A stretch of 64,000 nt of DNA from Poteriospumella lacustris (lineage: Eukaryota > Sar > Chrysophyceae > Chromulinales > Dinobryaceae). Positions 10,040 to 18,829 of the stretch are shown here, one piece after another. The stretch spans positions 5,993 through 69,992 of the forward strand of contig SMOI01000100.1 of the NCBI GenBank assembly GCA_008000375.1, given 5' to 3'. The position numbers and the translations under genes were made by a program. Within the stretch, counting starts at the first letter, position 1. Every line of letters starts with the position of its first letter. The notes under the pieces were generated by a model. The model was not told where the DNA came from. It did no database searches and was given only the letters and a program-made list of their open reading frames with translations.

Positions 10040-10642
10040 ATGCTGGTCGCTGTGCGAGTTCACAAGGACGTGGTCCAGCTGAGCGCTGAGCACTTCCACA
10101 CAGTGCTCGAGCTCAAGCGGCAGCTGCAAGAGAAGCACAACCTCCCGACCCCCTTCCCGTTCTGGGTGACGTACCACGGCTTGGTGCTGCTCGACGATAT
10201 GATGGTCTCGGAGATCGGCTACCTCGAGGGCACCGAGCTGCTCTGCACCGAGACGCTGACGTCCTCCGTTGTCATCCCCACCGCAAAGGGCAGTGAAGTG
10301 TGGCGCGTCACTCTACACCCGTCGTCTACGTCAGGGGCGGCGACTGGCGCCTTGCTGCCGCCGCCTGTGCCGCCGAGCTACCCGACGTCGGTGCAGCGGG
10401 GCGGCTTCCTGTCGTCGCTGCGCATCAACGGGCCCACGCTGGACTTCAACACCCTCATTTCCTGCGCAGGCATGATGTGGAGCTTCTGGCTGCTGTCGGA
10501 GACGATCTCGCGCGAGGTGGGCTCGTTCAAGGAGAACAAGACCTTCGCCGACATCGCCAAGTCGATGGTCAACGGCTCCATCGAGGGCATGCTCGAGAAC
10601 ATCTCCACCATCAAGAAGCTCCTCTCCACCAAGCTGGCCTAG
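10040..10642 (+). CDS. Ubiquitin-like-domain protein, 200 residues
   Basis: Residues 1-75 look like a ubiquitin-like fold: MLVAVRVHKD strand, VLELKRQLQEKHNLP helix, then FWVTYHGLVLLDD and a TELLCTE strand. A Pro-rich linker of about 25 residues follows. The C-terminal 80 residues are helical with a hydrophobic segment (LISCAGMMWSFWLLSE) and end in KKLLSTKLA. I do not recognise the C-terminal family. It may be a membrane-associated or adaptor UBL protein. The last 55 coding bases and the stop codon are duplicated in tandem just downstream. The start ATG at 10040 lies directly at the UBL strand. Confidence 0.7.
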   Translation: MLVAVRVHKDVVQLSAEHFHTVLELKRQLQEKHNLPTPFPFWVTYHGLVLLDDMMVSEIGYLEGTELLCTETLTSSVVIPTAKGSEVWRVTLHPSSTSGAATGALLPPPVPPSYPTSVQRGGFLSSLRINGPTLDFNTLISCAGMMWSFWLLSETISREVGSFKENKTFADIAKSMVNGSIEGMLENISTIKKLLSTKLA

Positions 10643-10708
10643 TCTAGGGCATGCTCGAGAACATCTCCACCATCAAGAAGCTCCTCTCCACCAAGCTGGC
10701 CTAGTCTC
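10585..10708 (+). repeat. Two-copy 62-bp tandem duplication over the gene's end
   Basis: Two head-to-tail copies of a 62-bp unit, apparently identical. Copy 1 codes for the last residues of the ubiquitin-like protein plus its TAG; copy 2 lies in the 3' untranslated region. The first stop codon shields the protein, so the second copy is an untranslated echo of the C-terminus. Confidence 0.9.
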
Positions 10709-10882
10709 CGTGCCGCACCGCATCTCTCTGTAAATACCCGGTCAATCAGTTCGCGCGTCAGTCGTCGTTAGTCGTCGTTAGGGGGTCGGTGTCGCCGCGC
10801 GCGCGCTGCGCGGCCACGTCGGAGGCTTTCTACAAACAGTTTTCTACAGGCCCTGCCAGGGCGGATGGGGCGTCTCGGGCGC

Positions 10883-11965
10883 TCACGGGTTCCAGAGCAC
10901 CGCCTCGAGCGTCGCGGACGCGTGTTTCGCGACGAGTTTGTCCTCCGACCGACTGAGCTTGCGGATCTTCACGACGCAGGTGCTGTCGTTGATGAACTCC
11001 TCGCGGTTCTTCGGGTACACCGCCAAGTTGCTGATGATTTTGAGCGCGTTGAGCACGACGGCGCGGCTGTCGTCGTAGAGCAGGCGCATGACGATGTCGA
11101 GGCCCTGGAAGGCGTTCGCCTGGATCTTGCCGTCGTTGGTGATCGTGATGGCCATCAGCGCCACGGTCACCGCGATCTTCACGGACGCCGACAGCTCTTT
11201 GATCTTGATGATGGCGACGAGCTTCTCCACGGCGCCGCCTTCGAGGGCCGGCAGTTTCGCGCGGCCGTCGTAGCAGATGTAGCCGAGCGTCCTCGCCGCC
11301 TCGGTGACGACCTCGTTGTCCACAGGCGTCGCACGCAGCGGGTCCAGCGTCAGCAGATCGATGAAAGCCGCCACGGCGTTCGCCCGCAGCGCCTGCGTCA
11401 GGCCCGTCTCGTTGCTCACCAAATTGTGCAGCGCGCGGAGGCCGATCGGCTTCAGCGCCCGCACGTCCCGCCGAACGGCGTCGACGAAGGCCCTGGGCAC
11501 CTCGTAGGCCACGTTGGCCTCCACGCCATCGGAGGTGCGCGTCGTCGACAGGAGGCAGTTGTAGACGAAGCCGCGCACCTCCTCCGACGGGTCGTCGAAG
11601 CCCGCGAGCAGCCGCGGGAAGACGATGTCCTGGCGCTCCAGAATCGCCGCGAAGCCGTTGGAGTCGATAGCTGCCAGATGAAGAGCCTCAGAGGCCCGGG
11701 CACGAGTGACGTAGTCGGGGTCGACGATCATCTGCGCGAGAATGGGCACGACGCCGGCGCGCACGCAGCCGTCGACCGAATAGGGGTTGCGGAACTCGTC
11801 GCAGAGGACGGCGAGCGCGTTCACTCGCACGTCGATGTCTGGACTGGCCACTTGGCTGACTAATTTGGGACATTTGCCGAGTCCGAAGGCCTCCACGATC
11901 TTCGTGGGCGCCGACTCGACCGGTCGTTCTTTGTTTTCGACGCGCGACAAAAAGGTTCCGGACAT
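10883..11965 (-). CDS. RSPH14: Radial spoke head 14-like armadillo-repeat protein
   Basis: The 360-residue single frame consists of about seven ARM/HEAT repeats. Length and layout match RSPH14 (RTDR1; human 348 residues). Shared features include the N-terminal helix ending in KCPKLVSQ, the repeat RVNALAVLCDEFRNP, ARASEALHLAA, and the terminal residues W-N-P corresponding to the F-K-P end of the human protein. RSPH14 belongs to radial spokes of motile cilia, so this gene suggests a flagellated life stage. The ATG at 11965 gives the family N-terminus. Assignment rests on remembered family features, so paralogous ARM proteins are an alternative. Confidence 0.78.
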   Translation of the reverse strand: MSGTFLSRVENKERPVESAPTKIVEAFGLGKCPKLVSQVASPDIDVRVNALAVLCDEFRNPYSVDGCVRAGVVPILAQMIVDPDYVTRARASEALHLAAIDSNGFAAILERQDIVFPRLLAGFDDPSEEVRGFVYNCLLSTTRTSDGVEANVAYEVPRAFVDAVRRDVRALKPIGLRALHNLVSNETGLTQALRANAVAAFIDLLTLDPLRATPVDNEVVTEAARTLGYICYDGRAKLPALEGGAVEKLVAIIKIKELSASVKIAVTVALMAITITNDGKIQANAFQGLDIVMRLLYDDSRAVVLNALKIISNLAVYPKNREEFINDSTCVVKIRKLSRSEDKLVAKHASATLEAVLWNP

Positions 11966-12367
11966 GCTGACGCCGACCGCTGTCGCTCGCTCGTCGCTTT
12001 CCGATGTCGAACTGTCGCAAGAGGGCGCGTTCTCTCAGCTGCCGCGCAATAAAGATGTGCTCCGTCGCCGCGGCGGGGCCGTCGAGCGTCGAGCGTCGTT
12101 GGCCTCTGCGACGGTCGCCGCGGCGGCGGCGGCGGCGGCGGAGGAGACGCGACGAGCGAAACCGCCGACGGCGCTGTTGACGCTATCTTCGACGTTGCGC
12201 GGCTCGAGCGACGCTTAACTTGTCGCCAAACGGACCGTGCAGCGGTCGCGTCGCCGGCGTCGACGCTTCGCTCGTCGTCGCCTCTGTCGCCTCTGATCGC
12301 CTCTGATCTCGCCGTCGGGGTGAATCATATCCCTCGTGGCTCCGTCAGTCTTGTTTCCGTGTCAGCG
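11966..12367. other. Divergent intergenic region with GGC tract
   Basis: About 400 bases between divergent RSPH14-like and VHL/peptidase genes. It contains a short (GGC)n run near 12117-12141 and CGTCG-rich low-complexity DNA. No gene or RNA recognised; presumably both promoters. Confidence 0.5.
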
Positions 12368-13807
12368 ATGGTCCGAGCGCAGTTGTCCGTCGGCTTCTCC
12401 CTCTTCGTCAGCTGCATCGTCCTGATGAACGCCCACCGGACGACGAATCCATTCTCCTTTACCCGACGCATGCGCGGTGGCGCTGTCTCACGGCCTGCGC
12501 TTCCCCCCGCCCCTGCGGTCACTCACGGTACACTCTTCGCCGGTCCCGAGCGACTGAAGCTCGACGCCTGGCGTCGACTGGTGTCGGTGGACGCCCCCGG
12601 CGAGACGGCCGGGGCGGAGGAGTGCACGCTGACGGTCGTGAACGACCTGAGCGAGCCCGTGACGCTGTGCTGGGTCGACTTCGACGGCCGCCTGCGCAAC
12701 TTTTACGTCGTCAACGACCGCTCGATCGCCGACGGCTCCGTCCGCAACCGCCACGACGAGTACACCTGCACCGGCCACTGCTTCGTCTGCTTCCGACACG
12801 CGGGCGGCGCCGAGGACGCGCGACCGACGCATCTGCGCGAGCTGCGCGCCGAGCGCGTGCTCTTCGTGTACGCGCCGTCGGCGGCGCAGGGCGTGCACAC
12901 GCTGCACCTGCGCGCCCACGCGACGCCTCCGGCGACGGAGAAGCCGCGGTGGGGCTGGTCCCGGCGCTCAGCGCCCGCGGCGTCGCAGGCGGCGCACCCC
13001 GTCGCGGTAACGGCGACGTTCGCCGCGGAGCCGCGTGACGAGGACGGCGACGTGGTGGACACGACGCAGAAGCGCTACGACGAGGTGCACGTCGCCGGCT
13101 TCCGCGTCTGCTACGAGCCGGGCGTCTTCGCGCAGGTCGACGGCCTCGCGGCGGCGCTCGAGGCGGACCTGCAGATGCTACAGCGGCTGCTGCCGCCGGC
13201 GGCCTGTCGCCTGCTGCAGCGAGACACGCCGCTGTGGGTGAACGCGCAGCTGGCGTACGGGCCGGCGGCCGCGCCCATCGACGCCACCTCGTGCTGCTTC
13301 CACCCGCTCGGCGGCGCCGCGTGGCTGCGCCGCAACGGCCTCAGCGAGGCGAAGGAGGGCGGCGTGGAGATCGGCTCGGCGCGGCACTACCTGCGCTGCC
13401 GGCGGCTCTGGGGCGTCGGCGGCGTCCTCGTGCACGAGTTCAGCCACGCGTTCCACAACAAGTGCCTGCCGGGCGGCTACGAGCACGGCGGCCTGCAGCG
13501 GCGCTACGCCGAGGCGATGCGCGACGGGCTCTACGACTGCGTCGACGTGCACTGCCACGAGCCGGGCGAGGCGCCCGAGTTCGACGACGCGTCCGACTCG
13601 ACGCCGCCCGTGCGCAAGGACCGGCGCAAGGCCTACGCCTGCGCCAACGCGATGGAGTTCTTCGCGGAGCTGTCCACGGCCTTTCTGTACGCGCTGGACG
13701 ACCGCGCGGAGTTCAACAAGTGGTTCCCGCACAACCGCAGCCAGCTGCGCATGCACGACCCCGCCACCTACGCGCTGCTGCACCAGCTGTGGCACTCGCA
13801 CGACTGA
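12368..13807 (+). CDS. Secreted VHL-beta-domain / zinc metallopeptidase fusion
   Basis: The ATG at 12368 gives 479 residues beginning with a signal-peptide-like segment (MVRAQLSVGFSLFVSCIVLM). Residues about 85-155 resemble the von Hippel-Lindau beta domain: strands VVNDLSEPVTLCWVDFDG, then RHDEYTCTGHCFVCFR and a LFVYAP strand, in the order seen in pVHL. The C-terminal half is a gluzincin-type peptidase. VLVHEFSHAFH supplies HExxH (H356, E357, H360), and AMEFFAELS about 70 residues later supplies the probable third zinc ligand (E430) and an active-site neighbour. An insertion between the two is rich in H, C and D. In pVHL the beta domain recognises hydroxyproline; whether this one binds such substrates outside the cell is unknown. 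An in-frame upstream GTG at 12320 was rejected because it would bury the signal peptide. Confidence 0.75.
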   Translation: MVRAQLSVGFSLFVSCIVLMNAHRTTNPFSFTRRMRGGAVSRPALPPAPAVTHGTLFAGPERLKLDAWRRLVSVDAPGETAGAEECTLTVVNDLSEPVTLCWVDFDGRLRNFYVVNDRSIADGSVRNRHDEYTCTGHCFVCFRHAGGAEDARPTHLRELRAERVLFVYAPSAAQGVHTLHLRAHATPPATEKPRWGWSRRSAPAASQAAHPVAVTATFAAEPRDEDGDVVDTTQKRYDEVHVAGFRVCYEPGVFAQVDGLAAALEADLQMLQRLLPPAACRLLQRDTPLWVNAQLAYGPAAAPIDATSCCFHPLGGAAWLRRNGLSEAKEGGVEIGSARHYLRCRRLWGVGGVLVHEFSHAFHNKCLPGGYEHGGLQRRYAEAMRDGLYDCVDVHCHEPGEAPEFDDASDSTPPVRKDRRKAYACANAMEFFAELSTAFLYALDDRAEFNKWFPHNRSQLRMHDPATYALLHQLWHSHD

Positions 13808-13919
13808 CGCGCCGGTGTCGCGCGACGGCGCCGGGGCCGCGCAGGCGGCGGTGTCTGTCGAAGGCAACGCGGCGGGGGCGAAGGGGCGGGGGCGGAGACT
13901 ATTTACAGAGGCGAGCCGC

Positions 13920-15298
13920 TCACTGCGCCTTACGCGCCGCGCCACGCGCAGCGTCGCGCCAAGCGCGGGCGAAGGCCTCGCCGATGGTCCCGAAGAACCA
14001 CCCGACGCCGTAGTCGCCGTGCGCCGCGCCGCGCGTCTGGCCGCGCTGCTGTTGCTGCTGCTGATACGCCGCGAGGAAGTCGCCGAAGCGCGCGCCGCGA
14101 CCGGCGTCGTTGGGCGCCGCGCCGGCGGCGGGAGCGAAGAGCTTGCCGAGCAGACTGACGACCGAGAGATCTGAGAAGAGCACTGCAGCGCACAGAGACA
14201 CACGGTCAGCGTAAGCGGCGCGCGGACGACGATGGCGACGCGACGGGCGACGTACCGTGGGCCGCGACGACGACGACGACGCCGAGGGCGACGACCAGTC
14301 GCACCGCCAGCAGCACCGTCTTCCACACGGAGCCCCCGTCCGCCGCTGGAGATCCGCCTGTGGCGGTGCCGGAGCCACCGCTGGTGCCGGTGAGCGGCCG
14401 GAAGCCGGCGACCGTGCGGCCGTTGCGGCACTGCAAATTCTCGCAGAGCTCCGTGCGCAGCAGCCAGCCCGCGCGCTGGCCGTCCGACGTGGCCTCCGCG
14501 AAGCACCTGCGACATGTAACCGTAATCAGCGCGCGAATGTAGCCCGGGACGCACGAGACACACACGTACAGGGGAATCAGGGCCTCGCACTGCCGGCGCC
14601 ACTGCTGCACGCGCCGCTCCGAGCACTTCTTCAGCTCGCGAAACGCCTTTCCGCCGCCCGCCGCCTGCGTAACGCGCGAATGGAAGTGGGCAACGTTGCC
14701 GTCCTCGTCCTCGTAGGTATCCTCCGCGTCCTCGACGTATTCGTCCATGGCGTGCAGCGAGTCCGGGTACGCGTGGCAGTTGGCCATGGCGCAGTAGTCC
14801 GCCAGGCACACGGCGTCGTCCGCCTGCGAGCGACACGGCGGCAGTTAGAGCGAAGGGCACTGCAGCAGCTGCACGACCGTTACCTCGTTGACGTGCTCAC
14901 GATGGTGGCGGTGCAGGTGCACGTCCAGGTAGTACTCGCTGACGAAGCGCTTTTGACAGTAGCCGCACTACGCGCAACAGCGGACGTCAGAGGACGACGG
15001 CGACGGTGACAACAGTGGTGAGCCATACCTTCCAGTCCTGTGGCCGCTGCTGCGCCTTGTGCTGCTCGTGGTCGCCGTAAATGCTGCGAGACGGGGCCAG
15101 GGGACAGGAGTGGGGCAAGGCGGCGAGGTCCTTGAGCCCGACGCGCCGCAGAAAGTCCGTCGCCAGAAAGTTGACCACCTTTCGCGACAACTCCCGTGAG
15201 CAATTGCGGACACTAACATCATGACTGTAGGCACGATGAGCTGTGAGGACAACGAGACACACAACAACAGGTCTGAGGGCGGTCCACGTTGACCACAT
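13920..15298 (-). CDS. Secretory-pathway membrane protein with a C2H2 finger
   Basis: At least four exons: 15298-15029, 14967-14884, 14823-14256 and 14182-13920, all GT-AG, giving about 394 residues. A further in-frame 48-nt intron within exon 3 (near 14512-14559) is possible and would give 378. The start is a signal peptide (MWSTWTALRPVVVCLVVL). Exon 2 encodes a classical zinc finger, CGYCQKRFVSEYYLDVHLHR, ending in HH. A cysteine-rich region follows (LADYCAMANC, later CENLQC), then an acidic stretch, a membrane span (TVLLAVRLVVALGVVVVVAA), and a short tail with polyglutamine and WFFGTIGEAFARAW. Topology implies the finger lies in the lumen or outside the cell. I do not recognise a named family. 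Confidence 0.72.
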
Positions 15299-15759
15299 CG
15301 TTTGAAGCGGAGTCGATAAAACGGTCACTCTGCGATGAAACTCGAGTCGATAGGACACCAAGGAACATAGAAGGCTGCTTTTTCGTGTGATTCCTGGCCG
15401 TCATCTTCGTCCAGGACCATTGTTTCGGTCACTTCGTCGAGGCGATTCGATCGTCGCCTCGGCGCTCGACCGTCGTCGTCGTCGTCGCGACAGAGCGTTT
15501 CAGATTTGACTATCTGCTGTACAGTATTCAGATTTGGTAGTGAGTATATCTCGAATAGATCTGCCAAGAGTACGTCCGTTGCCTGGCATGCCGCCCTCGC
15601 TGCCTACGTCAACGTCCCACGCACTGTACGTTGACGCACGCACGCACTATTAACCGCTCTGGCTGACCGTATATGGTCGTTGATAAAGGATACCAGCACA
15701 GTACTACGCTAACAAACTAAAACGGGAGAGACGGTGCGACGAATGAAACGGCCGTCGGT
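15299..15759. other. Intergenic, mostly non-coding
   Basis: About 460 bases upstream of the C2H2 gene and downstream of the ankyrin gene. An 80-codon open frame on the minus strand (15325-15567) is acidic and unrecognised, and I do not call it. A CGTCGT tract lies near 15471-15488. Confidence 0.5.
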
Positions 15760-17382
15760 CTACCGCCCGTGCGGCTTCTTCACGGCGCTGCTGCGGCGCG
15801 TCTTCTTCCCGCTGCCGCCCGCCGACGCCGCGGTGACGGCTTTGGGCGTTGTGGGGGCGGGGGCAGGTTTTGAGCGGAACCACGAGGAGACGAAGGACGC
15901 GACGCCGCCCGAGGCGCCGTGCGCCTGCTGCGCCTCCTCGCGCTGCCGCCGCACGAGCTGCTCGTCGCTGTACGTCGTCGACGTGGGGTTCTTCTCCAGA
16001 AGGAACGTCTGCAGCAGCATGTGCTCCTGCTTCTCGCGCTGCGACCGCGCGGCGTAGTAGTGCAGCGGCAAGAGGCCCTCGTGGTCCGCGGCGTAGACGG
16101 CGAGCGGGAAGGCGGCGCACACGACCTCGACCACGGTCAAGTTGCTGAACTTCGCCGCCAGGTGCAGCGGGAAGGCGCCGTTCGCGTCGCGGCTCTTCGC
16201 TGCCTGCGGATACGCCTCAATGAGCAGCTGCACCATGCGGTACTGCTCGTGGGGCCCGTTCTGGTTCTGCACCGCGTCGTGCAGCGGCAGCGCGCCGTTC
16301 GACTCGGCGAGCTGCGCCAGCGCCGCGTCCACCTGCAACAGATACGCCAGCATCTCGCAGCGCCCGCTGAAGGCCGCGTAGTGAATCGCGGTGCAGCCGA
16401 ACTGGTCTGCGTGGTGCAGGGCCTTGTCCCGCTGGCGTGTGGAGTTCGGCGCGTCGTCGGCGGCGTGGCGCTGCAGCAGCCACTCGACCGCGTCGGTCGA
16501 CTCGTTGTTGGCGCACGCGTGCATCAGCGGGATGCTGCCGTCCTCGTCCTCGAACCAGATGCCCTCCTCCGGCAGCTGCTCCACCAGGAACTGCACCACG
16601 GGCAGCGAGGGAGTGCGCTTCGACACGGCGATGCTCAGCGGTTTCACGTCCTCGCGCATCGCCGCCGCGCCGAAGACGTCGAGCAGCAGGCCCAAGTCGT
16701 CGACGTAGCGATCGACGTCGCTGGACTGCTCTGACAGGGGATTTGCCGCCAGAAACAGGTGCAGAGGGAGCCAGGAGAGGTTCGAGAAGTCGGTGGGGTC
16801 GGCGGGGAACTTGGCGGGGAAGACGCCGAGGAGCCACTGCAGCGGGAAGTTGCGCCCGGCGGCCGCGCGCCGCTCCTCCTCCATGCACTCCTCGTTCAGC
16901 TGCTTCGCGAACAACAGTCCGTAGTTGAAGGCCACCCTGGCAGCCTTCCAGAAGAAGACGGTGTCGGGCTGGTTGGCTTCCTCCGTCGTGGGCGTCACGC
17001 TCAGGTCGCCGTGGCGCAGCTCGGGCGCGTGGTCCAGGTGGTGCAGACTGAGCAGCGCGTTCAGTGCCAGCACCTGCAGGTCCTCTCGGGCGAAGACAGT
17101 GCGCTGCTGTCGCAGTCCGAAGGTCTTGTGGAGGAAGAACGAGAGCTTCGCCTCCAGTTCCGGCTCCTCGTCGTCATCAGCGTCGGGGCCCATCGACAAG
17201 CCGCCGGTCGCCACCAAACTGGCTCGCTGAGTCTTTAATTTTTTGTTCTCTTGTCGGAGCTGCTCGCAGTCCGACTTCGCATCTTGCAGCTGCTGTTGAA
17301 GAGCGGCCAGGCGCGCCGCCGTGTTGGCCAGCTCCTCGCGCAGCAGTCGCAGTTGATTGGCCGCGTTCTCCAGTTCTGACAT
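15760..17382 (-). CDS. Ankyrin-repeat protein with N-terminal coiled coil
   Basis: The protein has 540 residues from the ATG at 17382 (MSELENAANQLRLLREEL). The frame runs further upstream, but this ATG opens an uninterrupted heptad coiled coil of about 55 residues. Residues about 90-270 form a helical region without a domain I know. About six ankyrin repeats follow: GSIPLMHACANNE, GCTAIHYAAFSGR, GALPLHDAVQNQN, GAFPLHLAAKFSN, GLLPLHYYAARS. They carry the AYPQAAKSRDANG linker style common in heterotroph and alga ankyrin proteins. The tail is basic (GKKTRRSSAVKKPHGR) and could bind nucleic acid or membrane. Probably an adaptor; no catalytic domain. Confidence 0.8.
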   Translation of the reverse strand: MSELENAANQLRLLREELANTAARLAALQQQLQDAKSDCEQLRQENKKLKTQRASLVATGGLSMGPDADDDEEPELEAKLSFFLHKTFGLRQQRTVFAREDLQVLALNALLSLHHLDHAPELRHGDLSVTPTTEEANQPDTVFFWKAARVAFNYGLLFAKQLNEECMEEERRAAAGRNFPLQWLLGVFPAKFPADPTDFSNLSWLPLHLFLAANPLSEQSSDVDRYVDDLGLLLDVFGAAAMREDVKPLSIAVSKRTPSLPVVQFLVEQLPEEGIWFEDEDGSIPLMHACANNESTDAVEWLLQRHAADDAPNSTRQRDKALHHADQFGCTAIHYAAFSGRCEMLAYLLQVDAALAQLAESNGALPLHDAVQNQNGPHEQYRMVQLLIEAYPQAAKSRDANGAFPLHLAAKFSNLTVVEVVCAAFPLAVYAADHEGLLPLHYYAARSQREKQEHMLLQTFLLEKNPTSTTYSDEQLVRRQREEAQQAHGASGGVASFVSSWFRSKPAPAPTTPKAVTAASAGGSGKKTRRSSAVKKPHGR

Positions 17383-17697
17383 CGCTTTTGCAGGAAACTC
17401 AATGAATAACCATTGATCGGCACGATTCTTCTGTGGACTGACTCGATCGGCCCCAGAAATGAGCGTCGATCGTTGGCGGAGCTTCCCAGGCCGAGCGAAA
17501 GAGCGGTTGGGGTCGGGAACCAACCTCGTACCTAATGCACAACATCTATACTGCTATATCTGCTTGCACCTCACTTCAAGAAGTACAGAATTGTGAATCG
17601 CCGCATCGCTGCCATCGCCGGTTCCTTTCGCTTCGATTGCTCACCCTGCTCACTGTGCAGTTCAAATCGCCTGCAGGTGGGGCATTATTCGGTGGTG
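17383..17697. other. Divergent promoter region
   Basis: About 315 bases between the ankyrin gene and the divergent CDK10-like gene. An in-frame upstream start at 17593 would add about 35 residues to the kinase, but the sequence there does not look conserved. No element recognised. Confidence 0.5.
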
Positions 17698-18829
17698 ATG
17701 GAGCCCGTCGATCCATTTGGCAACTGTCGACCTGTGCATGGCTTCCAAAAGGTTGGGCGCATCGGCGAGGGCACCTACGGCTACGTGTACAAGGCCTTGG
17801 ACAAGGAGAACAACCACGAGCCCGTCGCGTTGAAGCGAATCATTCTGCACAACGAAGAGCACGATGGGTTTCCCCTCACCTCGGTGCGAGAAATCCGAAC
17901 GCTGGCCCGCTGCGCCGCCTGCCCGTTCGTCGTGCGGCTGCTCGACGTGGTGGTCGGCAGCAGTCGGGACGCCGTCTTCCTCGCCTTCGAGTACTGTGAG
18001 CACGACCTGTCCACGATCTTGAAGAGACTGAGCCACCCATTCAAAGAGGCGGAGGTGAAGACGCTGACGCAGCAGCTGCTGACCGCCGTCGACCACCTCC
18101 ACTCGAAGTGGATCGTGCACCGCGACATCAAACTGTCCAACCTCCTGTACACACGCCACGGCCAGCTCAAACTGGCCGACTTCGGGCTGGCCAGGCAGTT
18201 GTCGGTGCCCCCACCGCGAGATCTGACCCCCGTCGTGGTGACGCTGTGGTACCGCGCGCCCGAGGTCCTTCTCGGCGTCGGGCAGTACTCGTTCGCCGTC
18301 GACTGCTGGTCCGTGGGCTGAGCTGCTGAGCCAGCGCCCTCTCTTCTGCGGCGAATCAGAGCTGGAGACGCTGTCGGCCATTTTCCGGCTGCTGGGCGCC
18401 CCGACCGAGCGCATTTGGCCCGAGCTGGTCGACGGCGACCTCGTCACGGGCGGCGCGGTCGATCTGGCGCAGGAACAGCGCCTGCATCCGTACAACAACC
18501 TCTCTGAGCGATTCCCGGGCCTGCATTCGACGGGGCTGGGCCTCCTCGATGGTCTGCTGACGTACCGGCCGCGCCACCGCCTGTCGGCCAGGGACGCGCT
18601 GCTGCACGCGTACTTCGACACGCGGCCGCTCGCGGCGCCTGCGGACTTCATGCCCACGTTCCCTTCCTTCCACGACGACGACGTCGTGCAGCAGCGACAA
18701 GCGCGCGCCCAGCACCAGCGAGCAGCGCTGGTGCAGCCTCCATCGGACACGCGGCGGGGCCGCGAGGCGACATCGGCCCCCGCCAGAGGCGAGAAGCGCC
18801 CGCTGCGGGACGTGTACGGCGACAACTGA
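17698..18829 (+). pseudogene. CDK10-like kinase, frame broken by a small deletion
   Basis: Residues 1-208 from the ATG at 17698 are a good cyclin-dependent kinase N-terminal half: RIGEGTYGYVYKA, catalytic Lys in VALKRI, cyclin-contact helix PLTSVREI, HRDIKLSNLL, ADFGLAR and VVTLWYRAPEVLLG. PLTSVREI and the C-lobe resemble CDK10. The frame stops at WSVG followed by TGA (18319-18321). Shifting frame resumes the kinase exactly: ELLSQRPLFCGESELETLSA, later PYNNLSERFPGL and DFMPTFPSFH, to a stop at 18827-18829. The missing residues correspond to the C-I-L-A of subdomain IX, consistent with an 11-nt deletion. Splicing cannot restore bases, so this is a real lesion, a polymorphism or an assembly error. 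The missing helix residues make a working kinase unlikely. Confidence 0.75.

Noticed and set aside
15325-15567. An 80-codon acidic minus frame upstream of the C2H2 membrane protein
   Set aside because: No motif, no signal peptide, and it overlaps the probable promoter and 5' region of that gene.
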